Origin: an uncultured Acidobacteriaceae bacterium
GTDB taxonomy: Bacteria > Acidobacteriota > Terriglobia > Terriglobales > Acidobacteriaceae
Length of the DNA: 64,000 nucleotides
Direction: 5' to 3'
Assembly (NCBI GenBank): GCA_937879855.1
Contig: CALFMO010000006.1
Span: forward strand, 310,001 to 374,000
Of this stretch, positions 17,480 to 25,682 are shown one piece after another (the stretch's first letter is position 1; each line of letters opens with the position of its first letter). A program made the position numbers and the translations under genes. The notes beneath the pieces are model-generated. The model had not been told where the DNA came from, ran no database searches, and saw only the letters and a program-made list of their open reading frames with translations.

Positions 17480-19378
17480 TCAGGCCGCTACCGGTGGCGG
17501 GGTAATGCCCTTGGCATAGCGCTGGAGCCGCTCCCTGCATAACGCTTTTGCCGTCCGCGCAGGTACGGCGTTACCGATTTGTTTGGCGACCTTTGATTGT
17601 TTGCCGACGAATACGTAGTTCTTCGGGAAGCTCATCGCACCCGCCAACTCGTGGTTCTTCAGCATCCGAAATCGGATGTCCAGGAATAGCCCATTCCCAA
17701 GTGGTACTAGGTTGGAGGGCCGCGGAATCTCCGTTGCAGGGCCTTCCCGCACGACTGGTTCAACTAATCCAAAACGAGGTCTCGTTGTTACAGTGTCAAG
17801 CGGCTTGGTAACCGGCTGCGCTGTTGCGGTCCCGTAGTACTTGGTGAGATAGGAACTGACGATTCCATACCCATTGTGCGTAGTAACGGTGGGGAGCGGC
17901 TTCTCGATTGAATGGCATCGGCCGCCCGTGGGTGAATTGTCCTCATGGTTTACGGCGACTATGTAAGGTTGTACGAGACCGTCATGATTCTCGGTGAGTA
18001 TCGTTTCCAGTGGTCTACTGAGACTCTTGGCTGTTCTACCCTTCCCCTCCGGTCCGCCAGCAGCCACGATGAAACTTTCTCCGGGGACAATTTGCGGTTC
18101 AACAAGCGCCATCGACTGTCTTGGGAGCACCGTATTCAATGGCTTCTCGATCGATCGCGGTTCTCCGGCGCGCGCAGGTCCTCCAGCTCCAACGATGAAT
18201 GCGTTAACGAGCCCATGTCGTGGTTTTGTCGTAATGGTAGTAAGCGGTTTGTCAACAGCATTGACGCAAGATCCATTGCCTCCCTGGTGGTCAATGCCGA
18301 TAAGGAACGGATTAGCGGCTTCGACGAGAGTGTCAGCGGCTGGGTCGCGGGCCGTCATTGACACCATAACCGGCTGCGCCAGGCCAAGGTGTGGTTGAGT
18401 CGTCAAAGTCGGCGCGGGAAGACCCAGACTGCACACGCTACTCCGGCCCTTCAGATTAACTACATATGCATCGGTCGTCGTGTTCTGAGAAGTCCTAGGT
18501 CGGCGGGCGGACTTGTTCTTCATCTCCAACCCTAGGCACGGCCGAATGTCTATTCCGTTAAACCGTTGCATGCCGTCGGCAATTCGCCGGAGTGTGTTCG
18601 TTGCTAACGGCTTCTTCCTGTCGAATATGGATTTCCCGATCAGCGTCCAGTCAATAATTTCGCGCGCCTCGGCCCACCTGTTCGTCATTGAAAACAGCTC
18701 TGCCTCGCCGGTTTCCGAGTGGGTCGCCGCGGGCCAGGAAATACTTCCCGTTCGCGTTGCCATGATGAAAAGGCGCTTTCTGGTAGTGGGGTCACCATAA
18801 TTCGCACAGCAAAGGATCCGCTCTTCGACCTTGTAGCCGCATGCTCGGATGGCGTCGAGAAAGGATCTGTATATTTCCCCTTTGCGGGATTTGAGGGGCC
18901 GTCCGTCGGCGCCGAGCGGCGCCCAATTGCGAAACTCCGGGACGTTCTCGATGATGAGATTGTCCACATAGAGTTCCTGTAGCCAGGTAATAACGTTGAA
19001 CGCCGGTATCCGGCGTTGGTCTTCGACTGGCCGTCCACCTGCCGCGACAGAGAAATGAGTACATTCAGGAGACGCGACAAGCAGATGGACCCGACCGCCG
19101 GGGACCACTTCGCGAGGGCGGACCTCCTCGATGCGAGCACAGATATGTCGCGCTCGAGGGTGATTGGCCGAGTGCGTAGCGATCGCAGTTTCCCAATGGT
19201 TAATCGCGATCAGCTCGATCTCGAGCCTTAGCTCTTCGGCGGCAGCAATGAGGCCTTGTGATGTTCCACCCGCGCCACAGAACAAATCGACACAGATGAG
19301 CTTCAGAGAGAGACTCCTGTAGGTGATTTTCGTGAGTGCGACGCTCGGCACGGAGAGAACGCGAGACTTCCAATTCAT
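17480..19378 (-). CDS. DNA cytosine-5 methyltransferase with repeated target domain
   Basis: 632 aa. Motif I DLFCGAGG at 31-38, motif IV with catalytic Cys106 in SPECTHFS (replacing the usual PCQ), motif VI ENVPEF at 144-149, motif X IGNAVP at 601-606. Between ~304 and ~545 lie about six degenerate repeats of ~35 residues, each with a 'S-x-x-KPL-x-T-[VI]' turn and 'GLV-x-P'. These replace a normal target-recognition domain. No cognate endonuclease is adjacent, so it is an orphan enzyme, plausibly protecting ICE DNA from host restriction. Start ATG overlaps the upstream stop (ATGA). Confidence 0.9.
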   Translation of the reverse strand: MNWKSRVLSVPSVALTKITYRSLSLKLICVDLFCGAGGTSQGLIAAAEELRLEIELIAINHWETAIATHSANHPRARHICARIEEVRPREVVPGGRVHLLVASPECTHFSVAAGGRPVEDQRRIPAFNVITWLQELYVDNLIIENVPEFRNWAPLGADGRPLKSRKGEIYRSFLDAIRACGYKVEERILCCANYGDPTTRKRLFIMATRTGSISWPAATHSETGEAELFSMTNRWAEAREIIDWTLIGKSIFDRKKPLATNTLRRIADGMQRFNGIDIRPCLGLEMKNKSARRPRTSQNTTTDAYVVNLKGRSSVCSLGLPAPTLTTQPHLGLAQPVMVSMTARDPAADTLVEAANPFLIGIDHQGGNGSCVNAVDKPLTTITTKPRHGLVNAFIVGAGGPARAGEPRSIEKPLNTVLPRQSMALVEPQIVPGESFIVAAGGPEGKGRTAKSLSRPLETILTENHDGLVQPYIVAVNHEDNSPTGGRCHSIEKPLPTVTTHNGYGIVSSYLTKYYGTATAQPVTKPLDTVTTRPRFGLVEPVVREGPATEIPRPSNLVPLGNGLFLDIRFRMLKNHELAGAMSFPKNYVFVGKQSKVAKQIGNAVPARTAKALCRERLQRYAKGITPPPVAA

Positions 19379-19758
19379 TCACGGATAGCGTCGGCAGTAG
19401 CTTCAGTCGGGCGCAATCGAGCAATGAGATCGCCGCGTTTAACAGGGGAGGTCAGTCGTATCCAGCCTGTGAAATCACAAACGTAGCTGCGGGATTCTGC
19501 GATCGTTACAACGTCGCCCACTGACAGACTCCGTTCCGTGTAATCTCTCGGGTGGTCTATGTTCAGAATTCTGAAGACTTCTTCAAGAAGTGCCGTGTCA
19601 GTCGCGTCCGTGGGCGCGTCGAGCTCGATGCGGTAGACGTATCGGACACGCCGTCGGTCAAATGGCGGGAGCGGGAAAGATGTATGCAGAGGATCAGCAA
19701 GAAAAACGTGAAAGAACATTGTTGCGACTGCTATGTCATTTTTTGTTTCAAGGCTCAC
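19375..19758 (-). CDS. YodL-like accessory protein
   Basis: 127 aa from a GTG; an ATG at 19,719 is an alternative start. The segment 'EEVFRILNIDHPRDYTERSL' followed by SVGDVV recalls the YodL-type domain seen in proteins of plasmids and ICEs. Function unknown. It overlaps the methyltransferase gene by four bases, suggesting joint expression. Confidence 0.55.
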   Translation of the reverse strand: MSLETKNDIAVATMFFHVFLADPLHTSFPLPPFDRRRVRYVYRIELDAPTDATDTALLEEVFRILNIDHPRDYTERSLSVGDVVTIAESRSYVCDFTGWIRLTSPVKRGDLIARLRPTEATADAIRE

Positions 19759-19919
19759 CGTCCATTCTGCATCTGCTGCGGAAGGTTATCTCGCAGTTCG
19801 TCCTCCACCGTCCGCCGGACGATAATAGCTATCGGATACGGCTCATATGCCCGACGAGTAAGGTGGAGCAGGGTGCGGCACAGCCATAAGCGGAAGCTAT
19901 GCCTTAACCCGGTGTACAT
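19755..19919 (-). CDS. Possible small protein
   Basis: 54 codons from ATG 19,919 to a TGA that overlaps the GTG start of the YodL-like gene. The C-terminal part (EPYPIAIIVRRTVEDELRDN) reads like real protein. The frame is open upstream into the primase gene and no ribosome site is clear. Confidence 0.3.
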   Translation of the reverse strand: MYTGLRHSFRLWLCRTLLHLTRRAYEPYPIAIIVRRTVEDELRDNLPQQMQNGR

Positions 19920-19993
19920 CTGGTTTCTGCATCCGTTGTGCCGCGCGGTCCGTTCGTGCCCACCATGACCTGAGACATGCATTGTTGAAGTGC

Positions 19994-20971
19994 TCAAGCG
20001 TTCAATCTTGTTCGCTGCCACGTGCCATTGGCGGCCACGGATCGAATCGGGCACCCTAAGGCGGCTCGGATTTCTTCTTTCCTGCATCCCGCCCAGCACT
20101 TGTATTTGCGAGGATCGGATACGCTAACTGCGAGGTTGTCATTGTTCTTATCTCGACCGAGTAAGCTGCAGGATGGACACTTCGTTCGGTAGTCCTTTCC
20201 TGATCGCCTCCCTTTAGGAACATGGTCCAAGATGTGGAACTCCCGACGCGTGGCGTCGTACGGAGGAAGCAATACCGCCGGCCGCGGTTTGAATGCCTCT
20301 GGCATCTCCAGACCGGCAACCAATTGGTGCAACTGTTCTTCAGATAGTTTCTTGAGTCGCTCCAGAAAGCTAAGCTGCGCTTCAAAGTTTGGTGGAGCAC
20401 CGTAAAACCAGAAACGCTTTCCTCCGGCACCGCGATGGACCCCGAGTGGCCCCCTGATTGCATTTCCGAACTCGTTCGTCCCCACATGATCTTGTCGGGG
20501 AAACACTTCAAGCCCGTCGCTATCACCCGTCGTTTTGATTGGTAGGTTCAAGCGCATCGCGAGGTTATATACGTAAAGACGGCATTCACTCGCAAGCAGA
20601 GGCTGCGACCCGAATATCCAGAGATGTGCTCCGCGACGCGACCTTTCAAGGGCCGACTGTATAGCATCGTTCCGCAATGCAATTTGGATCCTGAGCAGGT
20701 GCTCAAAGGCCGCCCCATAATCTGCGTCAATCGCCACCCATTTTGAACGTTGCGTTCTCGGGTTGATGGCATAGAGTCCCGCAGTTATTTCTCCCCTAAG
20801 GTGTCTCAGAATTGTCTCGGAGCTCAACCGTCGTTGCCCTTTCGGTCGATAGTAGTAGTGCTTGCCGTTGGCGCCGGGTTTATTCGATTGCACCGTATAT
20901 GCGGCCCTGTTGACGAAAAGATTGAAGTACCTTTCAGCCATGCCTGGGACGATATTGCCCTCTTCTCTCAT
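19994..20971 (-). CDS. Archaeo-eukaryotic (TOTE-type) primase
   Basis: 325 aa from ATG 20,971 (MREEGNIVPG), chosen for the GGGAGG eight bases upstream. The AEP core shows 'SKWVAIDADY' (metal-binding Asp82 and Asp84), 'SRRGAHLWIF' (His116) and 'GLEVFPRQDHVG', then 'FGNAIRGPLGVHR'. This is the pattern of the primase domain described in TOTE conflict systems. The C-terminus carries a CHC2-like zinc knuckle (Cys265, Cys268, Cys292, Cys296). It probably primes second-strand synthesis on transferred ICE DNA, beside SSB and Rad52. Confidence 0.8.
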   Translation of the reverse strand: MREEGNIVPGMAERYFNLFVNRAAYTVQSNKPGANGKHYYYRPKGQRRLSSETILRHLRGEITAGLYAINPRTQRSKWVAIDADYGAAFEHLLRIQIALRNDAIQSALERSRRGAHLWIFGSQPLLASECRLYVYNLAMRLNLPIKTTGDSDGLEVFPRQDHVGTNEFGNAIRGPLGVHRGAGGKRFWFYGAPPNFEAQLSFLERLKKLSEEQLHQLVAGLEMPEAFKPRPAVLLPPYDATRREFHILDHVPKGRRSGKDYRTKCPSCSLLGRDKNNDNLAVSVSDPRKYKCWAGCRKEEIRAALGCPIRSVAANGTWQRTRLNA

Positions 20972-21091
20972 GAAGAGCACCTCCCTGTTTCGGCTGTAGT
21001 ACAACGGAGCGCACTTTCGGTCAAATCGCGTCTGTAAATCGGCTTAAAACGTGAAGATGATGGTTACGCTCCAACCAGAAATTGTGGGCGC

Positions 21092-21352
21092 TTACCTCGC
21101 ATCAGAAGACATCAGGCGTGTACCGGTAGAGGGGGCGTAAGGGTGTTCGTCCGAGGGGTGGGTGACAGGATCGATTTCATCTGAATCCCGCACGACGTCC
21201 GCCGTACCATTAAGGACAACTACATGCTCTGTTTCGGCAACATGATCGAGGGCGTACTGCGCAACTGCTACCGATTGGTCTTCTTCGCAGATGCTTCCGC
21301 ATGTAGTGCAGAATGCATTCAGGATTAGCCTGGGCATGCCTTCTTTAGCCAT
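21092..21352 (-). CDS. Small hypothetical protein
   Basis: 86 aa, ATG 21,352 behind GGAGAAAGG. N-terminal half has a CTTCGSIC knuckle and a helix (VAVAQYALDHVAET); the C-terminus is polar and proline-rich. Overlaps the end of the 48-aa membrane gene upstream by eight bases. Confidence 0.55.
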   Translation of the reverse strand: MAKEGMPRLILNAFCTTCGSICEEDQSVAVAQYALDHVAETEHVVVLNGTADVVRDSDEIDPVTHPSDEHPYAPSTGTRLMSSDAR

Positions 21353-21491
21353 CCTTTCTCCTCTTTATGCCTTTATTCCTCGCGAGTATTCGTCCTAACA
21401 AGCGGCCGCAGAAAAAGCCGATGAGCGTCCCAATGCTGTAGGGCCGGAATCGCGTGTTCTCCGGTTCCCAAATTGGTGTTCGAATCCACAT
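21345..21491 (-). CDS. Small membrane protein (48 aa)
   Basis: ATG 21,491 with GGAGG five bases upstream, TAA at 21,345. One membrane segment (YSIGTLIGFFCGRLLGRILA) followed by a strongly basic tail (ARNKGIKRRKDG). The good ribosome site and overlap with the next gene support it. Function unknown. Confidence 0.6.
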   Translation of the reverse strand: MWIRTPIWEPENTRFRPYSIGTLIGFFCGRLLGRILARNKGIKRRKDG

Positions 21492-21509
21492 AGAGCCTCC
21501 ATAATCGCG

Positions 21510-21707
21510 TCAGCTTTCCTGCTTCAATATCAGCCGACACTGGCGATCGAGGACACGCGCCAATACCTCCGCGTCATTGGCAGCGTCAACTGGGTCTCGC
21601 GAAAGCGCTGAGGTCAGCGCATTGCGCAACCAAAAAGATGTGGACGGATCTTTAAGTAGATCCTCCACGGTGGGTACGTCGGGTTGTTCGCCGCGCGCAG
21701 TCATCAC
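21510..21707 (-). CDS. Small hypothetical protein (65 aa)
   Basis: MMTARGEQPDVPTVEDLLKD start, then SFWLRNALTSALSRDPVDAA. Helical, acidic, with the look of a regulator or adaptor; no motif. It lies 12 bases downstream of the 230-aa gene on the same strand. Confidence 0.6.
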   Translation of the reverse strand: MMTARGEQPDVPTVEDLLKDPSTSFWLRNALTSALSRDPVDAANDAEVLARVLDRQCRLILKQES

Positions 21708-21719
21708 TACTTTCGGGGT

Positions 21720-22412
21720 TCAATGCATGTCGGCTGCGGATGAGCCGGAGTCAAACTCTCGAGCATTCGCCGGGAGCAGAGAAACATCACTCGGCGGCGG
21801 TTCGAGCAGATGAACGTGGTGGCACCCGCAGCAATTCGCCCCAGCTACAGCCCGGCGAATCGCGGCTTCAAAAGCACCGGGAATCTTCATGGCTTCGCCT
21901 CCACGGTCATAAAATACTGGAGAAACGGCACCTGCTAGAGCTTTGTCTTTATCCCACAGATCCAGTTCGAGCGTACCTTGGCGGCCAAGAAAGATGACCG
22001 TGTTCTGGAGTGTCGGCCGTGTGCTGGTTTCCGGGAAGTGGAGACCATGACGGGAGATCAGTAGGTCATAAGTATGGCGCACACGAACAACCTGGATACG
22101 CGCCAAGCTCGCGGACACGGCGCGAGCGTGTACCCCGTTCACACCAAGACTGTCCAATCGTTGCAGCCATCCCAGGGGACTTCCCGTTTCACTAACAAAG
22201 CCGCAGTACACTCCAAGTTCAGCTATTGCTCCACCGGACTCTTGCGACCGGATGACATATTGCCTGGAGGTCCGCTGATATTCGACGGATAATTCGGGGA
22301 TGCAACGGATACCGCTTTGTTTGAGACGATCCAACGTTACCCTTGGCAGCCTTAATCCTCTGAGGGCAATCAGCTCACTAGGTCTTGTTGGTGTGTTTCC
22401 TTTGTTTGCCAT
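21720..22412 (-). CDS. Hypothetical protein
   Basis: 230 aa from ATG 22,412. Beta-rich middle with no recognised fold. A CCGCHHVHLL cluster near residue 198 could bind metal, and the C-terminal ~25 residues are polar. No signal peptide or membrane segment. Part of the leftward operon that ends at the primase and methyltransferase. Confidence 0.6.
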   Translation of the reverse strand: MANKGNTPTRPSELIALRGLRLPRVTLDRLKQSGIRCIPELSVEYQRTSRQYVIRSQESGGAIAELGVYCGFVSETGSPLGWLQRLDSLGVNGVHARAVSASLARIQVVRVRHTYDLLISRHGLHFPETSTRPTLQNTVIFLGRQGTLELDLWDKDKALAGAVSPVFYDRGGEAMKIPGAFEAAIRRAVAGANCCGCHHVHLLEPPPSDVSLLPANAREFDSGSSAADMH

Positions 22413-22418
22413 ATTCGA

Positions 22419-22541
22419 TTAACCACCTTTGTCGGGCATGGGAATATCAAGAGGTGAGTTCGTGACTGTGGTCTGAGTGGCCTCAGATACGATCACCTCC
22501 GTTCGCAAGCCAGTTGTTACACGAGTCTGTTTTTCGGTCAA
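22419..22541 (-). CDS. Possible small protein (40 aa)
   Basis: TTG 22,541 to TAA 22,419; reads (M)TEKQTRVTTGLRTEVIVSE and ends IPMPDKGG. It is in the same frame as the 135-aa gene just upstream, 10 codons after its TGA, and ends seven bases before the 230-aa gene. Ribosome site (GGGG) weak. Confidence 0.35.
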   Translation of the reverse strand: MTEKQTRVTTGLRTEVIVSEATQTTVTNSPLDIPMPDKGG

Positions 22542-22571
22542 ATCGCCCCACAAAATGGGCCAAGCTGTCGC

Positions 22572-22979
22572 TCAGGCCTGGGAGACCGTAGCGGCTAGCG
22601 CTTGGATAAGTTGGGGGTGGGCGGCATATTCGAGCAGTCCATACTCTCGTACCAGAGACTCGAACTCCGGAATGGTCAGGTTCTCCGACGCCCCCTCAAA
22701 TGTCACAGCATAGAACTCGCCAGAGTCGCGGATAAGGATGTAGATCGCGCCCGAGGCAGGTTCATCTGCGACCATTTGGAACAAGAGAACTCCCTTTGGC
22801 ATTTGGGTTAAGCGCGGGGCGATTGCGCGGTAGTCGGTATCCGATGCAATATCGAGGAATATGCCGATCGCGCGCATCGAGTGTGGTTCCGGTACCGAGA
22901 CTCCAATCTCACTTGACGTGAAGAGGAGGTCGATTCGCATTTTTCCTCTGCTCTTCTCTTTCGCTGCGTTTCCGTTCAT
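22572..22979 (-). CDS. Hypothetical protein
   Basis: 135 aa from ATG 22,979 (MNGNAAKEKSRGK), with AGGAG six bases upstream. Alternating strands (KGVLLFQMV, GAIYILIRD, EFYAVTFEG) then helices. Acidic. Function unknown; its stop is followed in frame by the 40-codon gene. Confidence 0.6.
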   Translation of the reverse strand: MNGNAAKEKSRGKMRIDLLFTSSEIGVSVPEPHSMRAIGIFLDIASDTDYRAIAPRLTQMPKGVLLFQMVADEPASGAIYILIRDSGEFYAVTFEGASENLTIPEFESLVREYGLLEYAAHPQLIQALAATVSQA

Positions 22980-23087
22980 ATTAGCTCCTTGTATAGGGTT
23001 GTAATTGTTAAGGTTGTTGACTGTGGAGCGTCTGGGCCGTCGAATGTATTCCGCGCCCGCTAGTTCACTTGTAGCGCACAATCACGG

Positions 23088-23363
23088 TCAAGCAGATTGG
23101 CAAAAGGTTGGGTCGATCTGACACGCCACCTCGTGTAGTTGATCTCTTACCGCGAGTGGTCTTGAGATGCCGTATGCCAGCCTTAAACCAATGAGGCAGC
23201 AATTCAGAGCGCTTACGTTGTCACCGCATTGGCGGTACGACTGCGCCCGCGCCAGGTGGATCTCGCCACGAGCTTTTACAAAGAGTTCGTCGTCGTTGAA
23301 AGGCTTAATGGGTCCAGGTGACTTTCGAAATTTGGGTGGAGTCGGGAACTTCGATTTCGGCAT
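23088..23363 (-). CDS. Hypothetical protein (91 aa)
   Basis: ATG 23,363 (MPKSKFPTPPKFRKSPGP) with AAGGA eight bases upstream. Basic, proline-rich start, then helices resembling a TPR-like hairpin (ARGEIHLARAQSYRQCGDN). First gene after the non-coding region, so its promoter probably lies there. Confidence 0.6.
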   Translation of the reverse strand: MPKSKFPTPPKFRKSPGPIKPFNDDELFVKARGEIHLARAQSYRQCGDNVSALNCCLIGLRLAYGISRPLAVRDQLHEVACQIDPTFCQSA

Positions 23364-24016
23364 TTGAGCGTCCTTCACGTTGTCTGTAGGTGTTGATTGT
23401 GGCCAGTCTTTGGTGCCATAAGGTGCATTTGGCGCTTGGAGTGTGACGAAGCACGAGGTTGTTCGCAACCAAGCCAGCCATTCGCCTACTCGGCGGAACA
23501 TCGGACAGCGGCGTTAACCATTGGCCATCGGCCGCTGGTCACATGCCCAGCGGGTCACACACGTGGATAACCGACAAGGGCTGGGTTTGTGCACAAGGCA
23601 CAGAACCCAAAGAACCACGGCGTGAGTCACGCCGAGCGCAGACGACCTCAACAGAGCGGGAGAGTGGTGACCAGGATAGGGGAGATCGGGGACACGCACA
23701 GCTGGACCACGCAGCGCAGCGATAATCTGAGCTGGACTAGGTGTTGAGGGGTAATTCCACAACGATAAAAAGTGGCAAATCTAGAGGGGAGTCGGAAGCT
23801 AAGTGGGAACCTGTACCCCACTTAGAAGCATGGCAGAAACGGCGAAACTACCGCAGAGTAAAGGCAAAGAAGTGCCATAATCACGCCGGAAACACTGGGA
23901 AGTCGGCAACGAGAAGGTCGAATAGAATCAAAACTGAATCTCCTGCGATCGCTGGGAGCCACGAAATCAACGAAACGCCGAAGGATTGTTGAACCATTTA
24001 TACGTTGGGATAGCCG
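23364..24016. other. Non-coding region with three inverted repeats
   Basis: About 650 bases without a convincing gene, unusual in this dense element. It holds an imperfect hairpin at 23,582-23,609 (TGGGTT...AACCCA with inner GTGC/GCAC), a 17-bp palindrome CGGCGTGAGTCACGCCG at 23,618-23,634, and a 9-bp stem CTAAGTGGG/CCCACTTAG at 23,799-23,825. It lies between the replication-relaxation-like gene and the DNA-processing operon. An origin of transfer or replication, or a promoter-operator region, are candidates. Confidence 0.45.
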
Positions 24017-24763
24017 TCATCTATTCAGTAAATCGCTAAACTTTACCATCGCAGCCCCGTGGGAGCTGAAAACAATTGTGTCAAGAAGGTCTCTTTCGAA
24101 ATCACGAAGAGCGGCGAATCCTACTCTCTTGTTTGTGTCGCCAAGTTCCTGGACCAGGGGCGCCACTAATTCCAATCCCGAAGTTAGGTACAAAATGCAG
24201 TGCAATTCGCGCTCAGCTCGAAGCGCTGCCCGCACTTGGTCGTAACGGGTAGCATTTTTCAGAGTTCGCTCGTACTCCAACGCAAATCGTTCCGTCCTGT
24301 CTCCCAACCAGACTTCCACAATGGCATCGTAATCTTTCTGAAATGGTGAGTTGGAGGTCATGTTAAGTGCCGCGACTTCGATCTCTGACTGCCAACTGGC
24401 CACCAGGTTGGCTCGTGTAAGGGCCAACTGAATCGCGTTCAGTCCTAAAGCGTGAAAAGCGTGTGTCGGATGGGGAAGGTGAAGGGTTTCCGAACTTAGG
24501 ACTATAGAAGCGTGCCCGAAATGTTCGAGCAGCGAGAGGCCAGACTTGGTTATCCGGTACACTGCGGTCCCGAAATCTTGGATGTCAGGGCATACGGCAA
24601 TTCCGCCGAATTTGACGAGCCTCCGGATGCGCCAATCAAAAGATGCCCGGCTATGCTCCTGGCCGCAGAGCTTCATGAATTCAAATAGTTGTTGATGAGC
24701 GATGAACTTAGAGTTGCGCACCTGGCGAAGCAAAGGAATATCCCGTTCAGGGCTGATAACCAA
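24017..24763 (-). CDS. Replication-relaxation-like winged-helix protein
   Basis: About 248 aa from a TTG at 24,763; no ATG start fits. Residues ~10-80 look like a winged helix (QLFEFMKLCGQ ... RRLVKFGGIAV ... YRITKSGLSLL). The C-terminal half has 'FALEYERTLKNATRYDQV', like the nuclease-fold part of the replication-relaxation family of plasmids. It is the only candidate for a DNA-processing protein beside the non-coding repeat region. Assignment is moderate; whether it nicks DNA is not shown. Confidence 0.5.
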   Translation of the reverse strand: MVISPERDIPLLRQVRNSKFIAHQQLFEFMKLCGQEHSRASFDWRIRRLVKFGGIAVCPDIQDFGTAVYRITKSGLSLLEHFGHASIVLSSETLHLPHPTHAFHALGLNAIQLALTRANLVASWQSEIEVAALNMTSNSPFQKDYDAIVEVWLGDRTERFALEYERTLKNATRYDQVRAALRAERELHCILYLTSGLELVAPLVQELGDTNKRVGFAALRDFERDLLDTIVFSSHGAAMVKFSDLLNR

Positions 24764-24793
24764 ACTGTTCTTTGCGTGGCGCGTATTCCCTCC

Positions 24794-25336
24794 TCAGTAC
24801 CCTTCTTCTTCGTCCAGCTGGAGAACGGCTCCGGCATCGACCTCTTTTGTTAGTACCAGACGCCAGCGGCCCAGGTTGCTGCGAACCCAATCGCCTGATT
24901 TCATTAATAGCAATGCCTCTTGCATTTCCCGCAGGTCGCTCGTGGCGATAGCAATGCAACGTTCCGCCTTCCAATCTGCGTTGAGGTCAATCCGCCCATA
25001 CCGCTCACTCGACACTCCCACCAGGAAGTAATCCGGAACCTCTGCCGTCTTTACTTGTCTTTCAAAGAGAACTCGATTCCCCCCGTAAGCGAAGATTGGT
25101 TCCGTACAGCTGAACACCTGGCCGACTGATCGGTGCGGACAATGGGGATTGAAATCGCCCGTTCCGTTGAAGCGGATTAGCCCGGGAACGATCCAGTGAC
25201 GGCGGATTTTTCTACCACATCGCACACCGGTCGAGTTGTAGTAAGCGGCATGACGGCTGTAGCGAAACCGGCTTTCCGGATCGTTCCCGAACCGACTCCA
25301 CCAATTACATCCGAAGCTCAGAATCTTCACTAACAC
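24794..25336 (-). CDS. Hypothetical protein
   Basis: 180 aa from GTG 25,336, overlapping the upstream gene by 32 bases. Contains clustered Cys/His (CGRKIRRHW, NPHCPHRSVGQVFSC) that could hold zinc, and an acidic end (LDEEEGY). No family recognised. Confidence 0.5.
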   Translation of the reverse strand: MLVKILSFGCNWWSRFGNDPESRFRYSRHAAYYNSTGVRCGRKIRRHWIVPGLIRFNGTGDFNPHCPHRSVGQVFSCTEPIFAYGGNRVLFERQVKTAEVPDYFLVGVSSERYGRIDLNADWKAERCIAIATSDLREMQEALLLMKSGDWVRSNLGRWRLVLTKEVDAGAVLQLDEEEGY

Positions 25337-25661
25337 TGTGCAAATACTCCATCAATTCTTCATTGATTTCCCGCATTCTCTCCGTGCGTTGGGAAACATC
25401 AAGCTTCCGCGAGGCAACGATATCCCGGCAAATATGCGGAGGCACTTGCATCTCATTTTCTGAAAAATAGCGACTCAAGTCGGCCAGCCTTGTGACCTCG
25501 ATAGCCAGGTCACGTTCGCCGGCGGGAAGATCGTTCATCTGCTGCTCATACTCGAAACGGTCGCCCACAGGCGTCACCGGTACTGACTGCGGCGAGAGGG
25601 AGCTTTCTGTTTCCGTCGTGGCACGTTGGGTCTCGGCGGTGTGTTTCTTCTTTTCAGTCAT
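25305..25661 (-). CDS. Hypothetical protein
   Basis: 118 aa. Polar, disordered first third (KKKHTAETQRATTETESS), then helices (ERDLAIEVTRLADLSRYF, SQRTERMREINEELMEYL). Probably soluble. It follows the coiled-coil membrane gene by 21 bases and may be a small partner of the coupling complex. Confidence 0.55.
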   Translation of the reverse strand: MTEKKKHTAETQRATTETESSLSPQSVPVTPVGDRFEYEQQMNDLPAGERDLAIEVTRLADLSRYFSENEMQVPPHICRDIVASRKLDVSQRTERMREINEELMEYLHSVSEDSELRM

Positions 25662-25682
25662 TTAAGTAATCTCTAACGCTTG

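Noticed and set aside
23741..23992. 83-codon plus-strand frame in the non-coding region
   Set aside because: Low-complexity basic composition, no ribosome site, and it spans the inverted repeats.
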